A stretch of 64,000 bases of DNA, from contig CALVYT010000005.1 of the NCBI GenBank assembly GCA_944372345.1, positions 62,001 to 126,000 on the forward strand, read 5' to 3'. The DNA is from an uncultured Clostridia bacterium (GTDB lineage Bacteria; Bacillota; Clostridia; Christensenellales; Pumilibacteraceae). Position 1 is the first letter of the stretch, and every line of letters begins with the position of its first letter. The position numbers and the translations under genes were made by a program. The notes beneath the pieces are model-generated. The model had not been told where the DNA came from and searched no databases. It saw nothing but the letters and a program-made list of their open reading frames with translations. Shown here in pieces: positions 26,397-34,885 of this stretch.

Positions 26397-26810
26397 ATGA
26401 TAAGTCTGATCTACGGAGCCAAAGGCAGCGGAAAGACCAAGGAGATACTTCGCCGCGCGAACGAGGCGCTCGAAGTGAGCAAGGGCAACATCGTATACGT
26501 TACCGATACGCCCGCTTATTCGTCGAGCATCCCCGCGGCGATAAGATACGTCAATGCGGCGGAGTATCTTCCCGAGAACGGCAGGATAAGCGAGGAAGCT
26601 CTCCTCGGCTTCGTGAAAGGCATCATCGCGTCCAATTCGGACGTGACGGAGATATTCGTCGACGGCATCGCCCGTATGCTGGGCGAGAGCGCCGACGAGC
26701 TCGAGGAGTTTTTTGTGCGGCTGGACGCTCTTTCGGACGCGTCGGGCGCGGACTTCTGCGTATCGCTGACGTGCGACAAACTCCCCGCGGCGCTTAAAAA
26801 ATACATCTGA
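26397..26810 (+). CDS. Small P-loop NTPase-like protein of unknown function
   Basis: The 137-residue protein opens with a Walker A motif GAKGSGKT (residues 7-14) and has a possible Walker B strand EIFVDGI near 83. The chain ends soon after, so it is a minimal P-loop domain without helicase or kinase signature motifs. Similar short proteins in Clostridia are sometimes labelled PilT-like or ATP-binding, but no reaction is established. Start is supported by GGAGGGAAGG. It lies 22 bases before thrC and is probably cotranscribed with thrC and trpS. Confidence 0.75.
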   Translation: MISLIYGAKGSGKTKEILRRANEALEVSKGNIVYVTDTPAYSSSIPAAIRYVNAAEYLPENGRISEEALLGFVKGIIASNSDVTEIFVDGIARMLGESADELEEFFVRLDALSDASGADFCVSLTCDKLPAALKKYI

Positions 26811-26832
26811 TTCAACACCACGGACGGACTAA

Positions 26833-28329
26833 ATGAGATTTATTTCCACAAGAAACCCCGCTGACGCGGTGAGCGGCAGCACGGCGGTGCTTTCGGGGCT
26901 TGCGCCCGACGGCGGACTTTACGTCCCCGAAAGTTTCCCGCCCGTATCGATGAAAGAAATCGAGGACATGACCGCCCTCGATTATCCCGAACGCAGCGCG
27001 CGCATAATGAGCCTGTTCTTCGACGAATTGTCTTACGACGAACTGCTCTCGATAACCACGCGCGCGTACTCGACGTTCGACGGCGATCCCGCCCCGCTCG
27101 TGAAGCTGGACGGCGGGCTTTACGTGCTTGAACTCTGGCACGGAAAGACGCACGCGTTCAAGGATATGGCGCTTTCGGTCCTGCCGCTCCTTATGACGGC
27201 TCTTAAAAGCAAGGCGGGGCAGAAAGAGACCTGCCTTATCCCCGTCGCGACGAGCGGCGATACCGGCAAAGCCGCGCTCGAAGGCTTTTCGGGCGTGGAG
27301 GGCACGGGCGTAATCGTATTCTATCCCGACGGCGGGGTCAGCCGCACGCAGCGCAGACAGATGGTCACGACGCTCGGCGACAACGTGAGCGTCATAGCGG
27401 TGCGCGGCAATTTCGACGACGCGCAGACAGCGGTCAAGCGCGCGTTCGGCGACGAAAAGCTGAAAGAGGAACTTAAAACGCTCGGCTGCAAGATGACGGG
27501 CGCGAACTCGATCAACCTCGGCAGGCTCGCGCCGCAGGTGGCGTATTACTTCTCCGCTTATGCCGATCTTTTGGCGGCGGGGCAGATAAAAGCGGGGGAC
27601 GAAGTGGACTTCTGCGTGCCTACGGGTAACTTCGGCAATATCCTCGCGGGGTATTACGCTTACCGTATGGGGCTGCCCGTCGGAACGCTGATATGCGCGT
27701 CCAACGACAACAACGTGCTGTCGGACTTTTTGGCTACGGGCGTATACTCGCTCGACAGACCGTTCATAAAGACCACTTCGCCGTCTATGGACATACTCGT
27801 GTCCAGCAATCTCGAACGTCTGCTGTTCGAGTTCGCGGGACGCGACGGCGCGGTCGTGCGCGGCTGGATGAACGAACTGAAAGACGCGGGCAGTTACGAC
27901 ATAGGCGCGGAACGGCTCGCGGAGATAAGAAAAAAATTCCGGGGCGGCTACGCGCTGCAAAGCGACTATGCCGAAACGCTTGCGGAATTGTACGACGAAT
28001 ACGGCTATCTCGCCGATCCGCACACGGCGGTCGCTTTCGACGTGTGCGCAAGTTACCGGGACGGTTGCGTGAGCGATGTTCCGACCGTTGTAGTGGGTAC
28101 GGCGTCGCCCGTCAAGTTCGCTCCGGCCGTGCTTGCGGCGCTCGGTGAGGAAGTTCCCGACGACGATGTCAAGGCGCTGCGCAAAATGGAAGAACTCACG
28201 GCGTTTCCCGTGCCCGACAGCGTTTATGCGCTGTTCGGAATGAAAGAGCGTTTCAATGAAACGATAGATCCGTCCGACGTGCCGTCGGCGGTAGCGAAAT
28301 TCGCGGAGAAACTCGGGGAGAGAGCATGA
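26833..28329 (+). CDS. thrC: Threonine synthase
   Basis: It converts O-phosphohomoserine to threonine with PLP. The 498-residue protein has the short N-terminal ThrC domain (MRFISTRNPADAVSGSTAVLSGLAPDGGLYVPE split by the family lid), the PLP lysine in HGKTHAFKDMALSVLP near residue 110, VATSGDTGKAALEG, and NSINLGRLAPQVAYYF. It belongs to the longer E. coli/yeast-type subfamily. Its stop overlaps the trpS start (ATGA). The preceding gene encodes a small P-loop protein. Confidence 0.95.
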   Translation: MRFISTRNPADAVSGSTAVLSGLAPDGGLYVPESFPPVSMKEIEDMTALDYPERSARIMSLFFDELSYDELLSITTRAYSTFDGDPAPLVKLDGGLYVLELWHGKTHAFKDMALSVLPLLMTALKSKAGQKETCLIPVATSGDTGKAALEGFSGVEGTGVIVFYPDGGVSRTQRRQMVTTLGDNVSVIAVRGNFDDAQTAVKRAFGDEKLKEELKTLGCKMTGANSINLGRLAPQVAYYFSAYADLLAAGQIKAGDEVDFCVPTGNFGNILAGYYAYRMGLPVGTLICASNDNNVLSDFLATGVYSLDRPFIKTTSPSMDILVSSNLERLLFEFAGRDGAVVRGWMNELKDAGSYDIGAERLAEIRKKFRGGYALQSDYAETLAELYDEYGYLADPHTAVAFDVCASYRDGCVSDVPTVVVGTASPVKFAPAVLAALGEEVPDDDVKALRKMEELTAFPVPDSVYALFGMKERFNETIDPSDVPSAVAKFAEKLGERA

Positions 28330-29342
28330 GCGAACAGATGACCGAAAGAAAAAAAATCGTCTATTCCGCGCTCAAACCCACAGGCGATCTGCAGCTCGGC
28401 AATTATATAGGCGCACTGCGCAATATGGTAGCGATGCAGGACGAATTCGACTGCATATACACCGTTGCGGATATGCACTCGCTGACGGTGGATACCGTGC
28501 CTGCGGAACTGCGCCGCAGGAGCTACGATTTTATGGCGGTGTTTCTTGCCATAGGGCTGGACCCCGAACGCAGCGTGCTGTTCGTGCAGAGCCACGTCCC
28601 CGCGCACGCGGAACTGACGTGGGTGCTCAACTGCAACACGATGATGGGCGAAGCCAACAGAATGACGCAGTATAAGGACAAGAGCAGAAAGGCGGGAAAG
28701 GCGGGCATAAACGTCGGTCTGTTTGACTATCCCGTGCTGATGGCGAGCGATATACTGCTCTATAATGCCGATCTCGTGCCGATAGGTAAGGACCAGCAGC
28801 AGCATCTCGAACTCGCCCGCACGATAGCCGAACGCTTTAACGGGCGTTACAGCCCGACGTTCACCGTACCGGAGGGGTATTACGGCAACAGGCGCACGTC
28901 CAAGATATACAGCCTGACCGATCCGACAGCGAAAATGGGCAAGACGGATTCCAACGCGAACGGCGTCGTGTTTTTGCTCGACAAGCCGGAGGATATAATG
29001 CGCAAGTTCGCCCGCGCCGTGACGGATTCGGGCAGCGAGGTGCGCGCGTCCGCCGACAAGCCGGGCATAACCAATCTGCTTACCATATGGTCGGTGATGA
29101 CGGGGAAGAGCATAGCCGAAGGCGAAAAGGAGTTCGAGGGCGCGAGCTACGAGAGCTTCAAGCGCACCGTCGGCGAAGCGGTCGTCGAGCGGCTCCGCCC
29201 GATACGCGAGGAGTATTCGCGTTATATAAGCGACAAGGGCGAACTCGAACGCATAATGCGCGCGGGCGCGGAGAAAGCGTCGCGCATAGCGGGCAGAACG
29301 CTCGCAAAAGTCTACCGCAAGGTGGGCTTCGTGGCGCGCTGA
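28326..29342 (+). CDS. trpS: Tryptophanyl-tRNA synthetase
   Basis: It charges tRNA-Trp. The 338-residue class Ic synthetase shows the HIGH-type motif PTGDLQLGNYIGAL near residue 18, ADMHSLT, MASDILLYNADLVPIGKDQQQHLELARTIA, and the KMSKS-loop. Here the loop reads AKMGKTDSN near residue 205, with Gly and Thr at variable positions. Length is typical. It overlaps thrC by ATGA and is directly followed by a DUF5685 gene, so cotranscription is likely. There is no T-box leader in front of the coupled gene. Confidence 0.95.
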   Translation: MSEQMTERKKIVYSALKPTGDLQLGNYIGALRNMVAMQDEFDCIYTVADMHSLTVDTVPAELRRRSYDFMAVFLAIGLDPERSVLFVQSHVPAHAELTWVLNCNTMMGEANRMTQYKDKSRKAGKAGINVGLFDYPVLMASDILLYNADLVPIGKDQQQHLELARTIAERFNGRYSPTFTVPEGYYGNRRTSKIYSLTDPTAKMGKTDSNANGVVFLLDKPEDIMRKFARAVTDSGSEVRASADKPGITNLLTIWSVMTGKSIAEGEKEFEGASYESFKRTVGEAVVERLRPIREEYSRYISDKGELERIMRAGAEKASRIAGRTLAKVYRKVGFVAR

Positions 29343-30299
29343 ATGTTCGGGTACGTCATTCCCGACTGCGAAACGGTCTCCGTGCAGGACTTTTCGCTGC
29401 TGCGCGCGGTGTATTGCGGGATATGCCTCGCGACCAAACGCAGATACGGCAATCTCGCGCGGCTGACCGTCAATTACGACATAACGGCTTTCGCGCTGCT
29501 CGCGCTGGAAGCGGAGAACGTCACTCCGGAGTTCGGCGCGTGCAGGTGCATAGGCGACCCGCGGAAGAAACCGTATGCGAAAGAATGCGGAACGCTGGAC
29601 CGTATGGCGGACGTGAACATACTGCTCTGCCGGCATAAAGCCGTCGACGACGTCATAGATTCGGGAAAGAAGAGCTCTCCTGCGCTGCGTATGCTCGCAA
29701 GACCGTACGAAAAGGCGAAAGCGGCGCGCCCGGACGAGGAGAACGTCATAGCGTCGGGGTACGCGCGGCTGCGCGCTGCGGAAGAGGCGGGCGAAACTTC
29801 CCTCGACAGGGCGGGCGACTGCTTCGCCAAACTGCTCGAAGAGCTGATGGTTCCGTCGCTTTCGGGGCGGGACGCGGCGTATTCGGATAATATGCGCCGT
29901 CTTTGCTATAATATAGGTAAATTCGTCTATCTTGCCGACGCGATCGACGATCTGGACGAGGACTTCACTGCGAAGCGTTACAATCCCGTGCTCGCGGCTG
30001 CTCCCGATTACGAAAAGGGCGGACGGCGGGGATATATGGAGCGGCACGGGGATATGCTGCGCTTCGCGGTAAACTCGACGGTGAACAGCGCGATAGCCCG
30101 CAGCAACGCGCTGACGTTTACCCAGGCGGACGGTCTGCTGCGCAACATAATATACGAGGGTCTGCGCAAAAAAGCGGATGAACTGTTCGGCGCGGACAAA
30201 AAACTCCCTCCGCCCAAAGTGTATCTCCCGCGGCGGACGGCAAAGGCGTTCCGCTCCGCGATGCGGGCAAAAAAAGCGGGCGATAAAGGAAAGAAATGA
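29343..30299 (+). CDS. DUF5685 family protein
   Basis: The 318-residue protein starts with MFGYV and shows YCGIC at about 29-33, matching the DUF5685 family of Clostridia. A helical body follows with a polyprenyl-synthase-like acidic stretch YLADAIDDLDEDF near residue 200. The tail is basic (RAKKAGDKGKK). The family's function is not established. The helical, acidic-rich core hints at an isoprenoid-synthase-like fold, but a second DDxxD motif is not visible. It starts right after the trpS stop and its own stop overlaps the J-domain-like gene, a neighbour pairing also remembered from other Clostridia. Confidence 0.8.
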   Translation: MFGYVIPDCETVSVQDFSLLRAVYCGICLATKRRYGNLARLTVNYDITAFALLALEAENVTPEFGACRCIGDPRKKPYAKECGTLDRMADVNILLCRHKAVDDVIDSGKKSSPALRMLARPYEKAKAARPDEENVIASGYARLRAAEEAGETSLDRAGDCFAKLLEELMVPSLSGRDAAYSDNMRRLCYNIGKFVYLADAIDDLDEDFTAKRYNPVLAAAPDYEKGGRRGYMERHGDMLRFAVNSTVNSAIARSNALTFTQADGLLRNIIYEGLRKKADELFGADKKLPPPKVYLPRRTAKAFRSAMRAKKAGDKGKK

Positions 30300-30940
30300 G
30301 AGATCCCTACGAAGTGCTCGGAATGAGCAGAAACAGCGATCCCGACGCGCTCAGAGCGCGTTACGAGGAGCTCAAAGCGAAATACGGCGAACAGCGTTTC
30401 GAGGACGGCGAGCGCGGCAACGAAGGCGCGCGCCTTTTGAGCGAACTCGAATCGAGCTGGGCGCTCGTCAGCCGTGACATAGAAAGCCGCGGCAGCGGCT
30501 CGGACGGCGGTAAGTCGGTGGGCGGCGGTTATCCCGCGGTGGAGAACTATATCCGTAGCGGCGACTACGACGCGGCTCAGCGCGAACTGGACGACATACA
30601 GGACCGCGACGGCAAGTGGCACTACTACCAGTCTATAATATTCTATAAGCGCGAGTGGCTGAGCGAGAGCCGCGCGCAGCTCGTTCTCGCCGTGCAGATG
30701 GAGCCGGAGAACGCCAAATACCGCGAGAGCCTGCGCAAGCTCGACCTTGTTATGGGCAACGCGGGCGTGGATCCGCGGGATATGGGCAGGTCGCAGCACG
30801 GACCTTACGACGACGGCAGATACGCGACCTACGACGACGGCGCGTCGCAGCAGGCGGCTGCGGGCAACGCGTGCGTGAACTGTATGTGCGCGTACTGCTT
30901 CACGGAAATGTGCTGCGCGATGATGAGAGGCTGCCACTGA
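30296..30940 (+). CDS. J-domain-like protein lacking HPD, with cysteine-rich tail
   Basis: The 214-residue protein begins like a J domain (DPYEVLGMSRNSDPDALRAR, residues 3-22), with helices I, II and IV recognisable. The essential HPD between helices II and III is absent (the region reads KYGEQRFEDGER), so it should not stimulate a DnaK ATPase. A middle region (about 80-150) is tetratricopeptide-like, and the last 25 residues are cysteine-rich (CVNCMCAYCFTEMCC), possibly metal-binding. It overlaps the DUF5685 gene by ATGA, which suggests joint function. The actual role is unknown. Confidence 0.78.
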   Translation: MRDPYEVLGMSRNSDPDALRARYEELKAKYGEQRFEDGERGNEGARLLSELESSWALVSRDIESRGSGSDGGKSVGGGYPAVENYIRSGDYDAAQRELDDIQDRDGKWHYYQSIIFYKREWLSESRAQLVLAVQMEPENAKYRESLRKLDLVMGNAGVDPRDMGRSQHGPYDDGRYATYDDGASQQAAAGNACVNCMCAYCFTEMCCAMMRGCH

Positions 30941-30941
30941 T

Positions 30942-31577
30942 ATGTGCGCCGTAGCGGACGAGAGCGGATCGACCGAAAAGGACGGTCAAAGCGAAAAGAA
31001 AGACCCGCCCCGCCGCAGGCGCGGGCTGCCGCCCGCGCGAAAGACGGCTTACGCCGCGATAGGCACGGCGTTGTCCGTCGTTATGATAACGATAGCGGCG
31101 TGGCTGCCCGTGACGATAGCCCCGCTCGTGCTCGTGTCGGTGTGCTGGAACATCGTTGCCGACAAGTGCGGGACGCTCTGGGCGCTGCTCACGATCGCGG
31201 CGAGCCTTGCGCTCGGGTTTTTGTGCTCGGCGCTGAACGTCGTCGTGCTTGCGCTCGTCGCCGTCGCGTTCGTGCCTTACAGCCTGCTCTGTATGCTCCT
31301 GCGCCGTTTCGTTTACGGCGGAGTGCGGCATACCGTCGTGCGGATCGTCTGCGTGTCCGCGCTCGCCGCGCTCGAAGTGCTCGCGCTGTATTTCGTCTGC
31401 GGCGCGCTTGCGGGAGCTGCCGATTATGCGGACATAGCCGGGCTGGCGGAAACGCTCGGCGCCGGCAATTTCGCCCTCGGTTATGCGATGCTCACCCTCG
31501 TCGCCGTCGTGATATTCGTGCTCGTTGACTTTATGTACGTGCGGTTCGTGCGCGCGCTCGTCGGCAAGCTGAAATGA
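30942..31577 (+). CDS. Multi-pass membrane protein of unknown function
   Basis: The 211-residue protein has a hydrophilic, basic N-terminus (about residues 1-33, PPRRRRGLPPARK) followed by four or five membrane segments spread from about 35 to 205. No family motif was recognised. Length and topology recall small integral membrane or ECF-type substrate-binding proteins, but nothing specific supports that. It begins one base after the J-domain-like gene and has no separate ribosome-binding site visible, so it is probably translated by coupling. An inverted repeat follows. Confidence 0.7.
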   Translation: MCAVADESGSTEKDGQSEKKDPPRRRRGLPPARKTAYAAIGTALSVVMITIAAWLPVTIAPLVLVSVCWNIVADKCGTLWALLTIAASLALGFLCSALNVVVLALVAVAFVPYSLLCMLLRRFVYGGVRHTVVRIVCVSALAALEVLALYFVCGALAGAADYADIAGLAETLGAGNFALGYAMLTLVAVVIFVLVDFMYVRFVRALVGKLK

Positions 31578-31604
31578 TATGCGGCAAATATTATAACGTA
31601 TGGC

Positions 31605-31636
31605 AAAAACGCGTCCCGACCGGTCGGGGCGCGTTT
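31605..31636 (-). terminator. Bidirectional hairpin, terminator for traX
   Basis: A 15-bp stem without loop (aaacgcgtcccgacc / ggtcggggcgcgttt, one G-T) lies between convergent genes. The T-run is best on the minus strand. Confidence 0.8.
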
Positions 31637-31646
31637 GTTCACAGCG

Positions 31647-32414
31647 TTAAAAAAGCGTTTGCAGCAGTTCGGGGCGGAGCGCGATATATACGGCGGCGAG
31701 CAGCGCGAGATGGGCGGGGTAGAAAACGTAGAAGAAATATTTCATCCGCACCCGTCCGACGTACCCGCCGTAAAACGCAAGGATGAGCAGCGACGCGAGA
31801 CAGAAGAACTGTATCCCGCCGAGCGCGACGGACAGCGCGACGAGCCCCGCCGCAAACGCGGGCAGGGAAACGTGCGGACGGTATGCAGGCGCGGGTGCGT
31901 TATTTAAGACGGGCGGATCGAACAGTCGCACGGTAACGGGGAGAAGCACCCCCGCGATCCCGTAATCAATATGCACGCCCGAGAAACAGCACAGCCATAT
32001 GCTGCCGCCGAGGGATGCGGCGAGCGCGGCGGACATAAGCGCGGCGGCGCGCGCGTTCCTTTCGGCAACGCCGTTTTTCAGCCCGTCCAGCGAGTATATG
32101 ACGAGCGACGACAGCGAAAGCGTCGTCATTATGTCGAAGTACGGCTCGCCGTAGGCTGTCGACATTCCCGTTCCCGTGACTATCCCGATCGCAAAAACGA
32201 TGACGAACCGTTTCGCTTTGTGCCGCGTATGGCGGCAGCCCTCGGCGAACGTGAACGCGAACAGCGGCATGGCAAGCCGCCCGATTATGCGCAGCGCGGT
32301 AACTTCGGGGAGCAGTATCATCCCGATATGGTCGACGAGCATAAAAAGACAGGCGAGCAGCTTGATCGCGCCGCCGCCGAGAAGTCCGTTCCCTTCGTTC
32401 CGTTCGCCGTCCAT
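31647..32414 (-). CDS. TraX-family membrane protein
   Basis: The 255-residue polytopic membrane protein matches the TraX/acyltransferase-3-like family. It has IKLLACLFMLVDHIGMILLP near residue 16, RIIGRLAMPLFAFTFAEGCRHTRH near 43, and about seven hydrophobic segments in all. F-plasmid TraX acetylates pilin. The chromosomal Firmicutes homologues have no known substrate, and no conjugation genes are present here. Its promoter's -10 (TAAAAT) ends exactly six bases before the ATG and no Shine-Dalgarno site exists, so the mRNA is probably leaderless. Confidence 0.85.
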   Translation of the reverse strand: MDGERNEGNGLLGGGAIKLLACLFMLVDHIGMILLPEVTALRIIGRLAMPLFAFTFAEGCRHTRHKAKRFVIVFAIGIVTGTGMSTAYGEPYFDIMTTLSLSSLVIYSLDGLKNGVAERNARAAALMSAALAASLGGSIWLCCFSGVHIDYGIAGVLLPVTVRLFDPPVLNNAPAPAYRPHVSLPAFAAGLVALSVALGGIQFFCLASLLILAFYGGYVGRVRMKYFFYVFYPAHLALLAAVYIALRPELLQTLF

Positions 32415-32420
32415 ACCGCT

Positions 32421-32449
32421 ATTTTACGACAGACCGCGCTTACGGTCAA
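32421..32449 (-). promoter_or_regulatory. Promoter of traX (leaderless geometry)
   Basis: On the minus strand, TTGACC (32444-32449), 17-base spacer, TAAAAT (32421-32426), then six bases and ATG. Confidence 0.8.
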
Positions 32450-32534
32450 GCGTTTTGCGGGGGCTCGCAGAGCGCGCCGCGGCGGGGGAAAAATTAGTAT
32501 TTAATTAAAAGGAAATAAAAAAACAAAAAATATC

Positions 32535-32564
32535 TTGACTATCGCGCTCGGAAAATAGTAAAAT
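32535..32564 (+). promoter_or_regulatory. Promoter of the large surface protein gene
   Basis: TTGACT at 32535-32540, 18-base spacer, TAAAAT at 32559-32564. An A/T-rich stretch lies upstream (32490-32534). Confidence 0.7.
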
Positions 32565-32613
32565 ATCCGTGTGGCGGGGAACGACCCCCGCGCTATCGAA
32601 AGGTGAAAGGTCA

Positions 32614-34863
32614 ATGAAAGATTACGGCAGGACAAAGCTCAAAAGCCGCGGCAAAGCGGGATTTGTAATAAGTCTCGTTATGTTCATAATTTTTCTGGCG
32701 TCGTGTATCGGCGGCTCGCTGGCGGCGGTGTTCGTCGGCAACAGCGTGTTCAGAAACGCGTTCGGCGTTTCTCTGTTCGACGTGGCGGCATGCTTCGGCG
32801 ATCTTCTCGGCGCGCCCGACCGCTCCGCGATAGTCACGAACGCATATTCGGACGAGGACGAAAAGGGATTTTACACGTCGCTCGATTCCGCGCTGTACTT
32901 AAAGAACGGCTCGGTGACGGAGGAATATCTCGCCGATGTCGTCGATTCGATGACGTCGGGCGTTCTCAACGGCACGTCCGCGGAAAACCCTTCCGCGTCC
33001 GATCAGGGTACGGAAGATCCGGGCGCAGTCATCTCTTCCGCCTCCTCGGGTGAAAGCGTAGAGCAGACGGGCGGCACGGAGGGCGGAACGGAAGAGCCGG
33101 GAGAAGATACCGATATAACCGACCCCGCGGAGGCGCTCACGCGCGTGCTGCGGCTGGAAAACTTCGACGCGGCAAAGCTCGCCGCATACGATTCGACGGC
33201 GGCAAAGCCCGTTACCGCGACGATGACCGACCGTCAGGCGGCGGCGTTCGTGAACGCGTTCCTGTTCCGTTCGGGTCGGCTCGACGAGATGTTCGGCGAA
33301 ACTGCCGGAGAACTGCTCGGCGACGTGAAGATCTCCGAAGTTCTCGCGCTCGAACAGGTGACCATCTCGGCTTATAAAGACCTTTCCGACAACGATAAAC
33401 TCGCGTGCGCCGCAAAAGAGGGCGGGGTGTATTTCATCGCGACTATGTCGCTGGACGCTACGAAGATAGTGCGGACGCTCGTCGACAAAACGCCTATGTA
33501 TATGCTTTCGGGCATAGCGGCGGCTTCGCTGCCCGAGCGGCTGTATATCACCGCGTCCGCGGACCTGAAGGACATCAACGAAGGTATGCGGGTGGACGTG
33601 AACGGAATGGCGCGTCAGGAGTGCGAAATGGACGCCGTTCCCGCCGCGCTCGCGGATAAGTACGGCGAAAAGCTGACCAAGTTCGACAGGCTTTGCATCA
33701 TAGTGGAAGCGTTCTCGGGGACGGACCTCAACGCGCTGATAAACGAAGCGGCGGGGACCGCGCTCGAATTTATCTGCGAGGGCGGCGAGGGATCGTTCGC
33801 TTTCGCCGACCTGATAGATACGGACAGCGTGACCAGGACGGAAAAGGGCAATTCGTTCGGCGTCGACGCTTACGGACTGGTGGCTATGATGCTCTCCGAG
33901 CAGACTGGCACGGACGCGACCGCGGCAGACCTGCTGCGCGTACTGCAATCCCTCGTCTGCACGGACGCGGAGGACGCTCTCGCGCTTTCCGACCGCGTGG
34001 ATATTTATACCGAGGACTACGATAAGCTGCAAACGGCTATGGCGGAGTGCGGCATAACGTCCGTCGAGGATATCGACACGGCGGAGGACATAGAAAAGCT
34101 CGCTGAGAGCGGAGCGACCGTCGTCGTGCCCGCCGCGGACGAGGCTCCGCCTGCGGGATATGCGAACATATACCGCGATCTGACGGTGAACGCCGTCGCC
34201 GAAGCCTACGGCATAAGTCTGGATAACAAGCCGAGCGGCGGAAAATATACTTACGACGACATAGTGAGCGTTATGGGATATTCGACGGACGACCCGGACG
34301 CGCTCGCAACGATGAGCGAGGATCAGCGCGAACTCGTGACGCGCATAGCGGAAGCCGCGGAACAGGGCGAGGGCACGGGCGTGTTCTCCGTCACCGACAA
34401 AATGCTCGGCGCGGCGGTGCGCGATATGACGGAGCTGTTCGGCACGGGCGAACTGGCGGACTACGCGTTCTCCGTGCGCTCGATGAAGCTCGTCGAAATG
34501 AACGGAAAGACTTACGTCGAAACGGTCGCGACCATATCGCTGTCCGGCATAGCGGACGGCAGCTATATCGACGGCGTTCTGCCCTCCGCGATAGCCGTGG
34601 GCGTGCGCATAGACCTGACCGACCCCGCGACGGGCAGCCGCGACAAAGCGGTGATGACGGCGTTCAACGGCATAGGCGAGAACGGCGGACCGACGGGCAT
34701 AGATGAACTGACGTGCGGGATGCTGCTCGATTCGGTGAAACGCATCGTTCCCGACTTCGACGTAGACGCGGTGCTCACGTCCGTTTCCGACGCGATGGGC
34801 GACGTCGTGAGCAACCTCACCGAGTATTTCCCCGACTACGAATTCGTGCCGAGCGCGGCATGA
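32614..34863 (+). CDS. Large single-pass extracytoplasmic protein of unknown function
   Basis: The 749-residue protein has a basic N-terminus and one membrane segment at about residues 15-42 (GFVISLVMFIIFLASCIGGSL), so most of it is outside. A Ser/Gly/Glu/Thr linker covers about 125-175. The rest is acidic and alpha/beta-like, with no signature recognised. The start is the ATG after GAAAGGTGAAAGG; an upstream in-frame start at 32569 would lie in the promoter. recF follows after 22 bases. Similar large acidic membrane-tethered proteins occur in gut Clostridia without known role. Confidence 0.72.
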   Translation: MKDYGRTKLKSRGKAGFVISLVMFIIFLASCIGGSLAAVFVGNSVFRNAFGVSLFDVAACFGDLLGAPDRSAIVTNAYSDEDEKGFYTSLDSALYLKNGSVTEEYLADVVDSMTSGVLNGTSAENPSASDQGTEDPGAVISSASSGESVEQTGGTEGGTEEPGEDTDITDPAEALTRVLRLENFDAAKLAAYDSTAAKPVTATMTDRQAAAFVNAFLFRSGRLDEMFGETAGELLGDVKISEVLALEQVTISAYKDLSDNDKLACAAKEGGVYFIATMSLDATKIVRTLVDKTPMYMLSGIAAASLPERLYITASADLKDINEGMRVDVNGMARQECEMDAVPAALADKYGEKLTKFDRLCIIVEAFSGTDLNALINEAAGTALEFICEGGEGSFAFADLIDTDSVTRTEKGNSFGVDAYGLVAMMLSEQTGTDATAADLLRVLQSLVCTDAEDALALSDRVDIYTEDYDKLQTAMAECGITSVEDIDTAEDIEKLAESGATVVVPAADEAPPAGYANIYRDLTVNAVAEAYGISLDNKPSGGKYTYDDIVSVMGYSTDDPDALATMSEDQRELVTRIAEAAEQGEGTGVFSVTDKMLGAAVRDMTELFGTGELADYAFSVRSMKLVEMNGKTYVETVATISLSGIADGSYIDGVLPSAIAVGVRIDLTDPATGSRDKAVMTAFNGIGENGGPTGIDELTCGMLLDSVKRIVPDFDVDAVLTSVSDAMGDVVSNLTEYFPDYEFVPSAA

Positions 34864-34885
34864 CAAGCGCTCGCGGTGCTGCGGG

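Noticed and set aside
31647..32414. Conjugative element suggested by TraX
   Set aside because: No other transfer, relaxase or integrase genes are present; TraX-family proteins are common in Firmicutes chromosomes.
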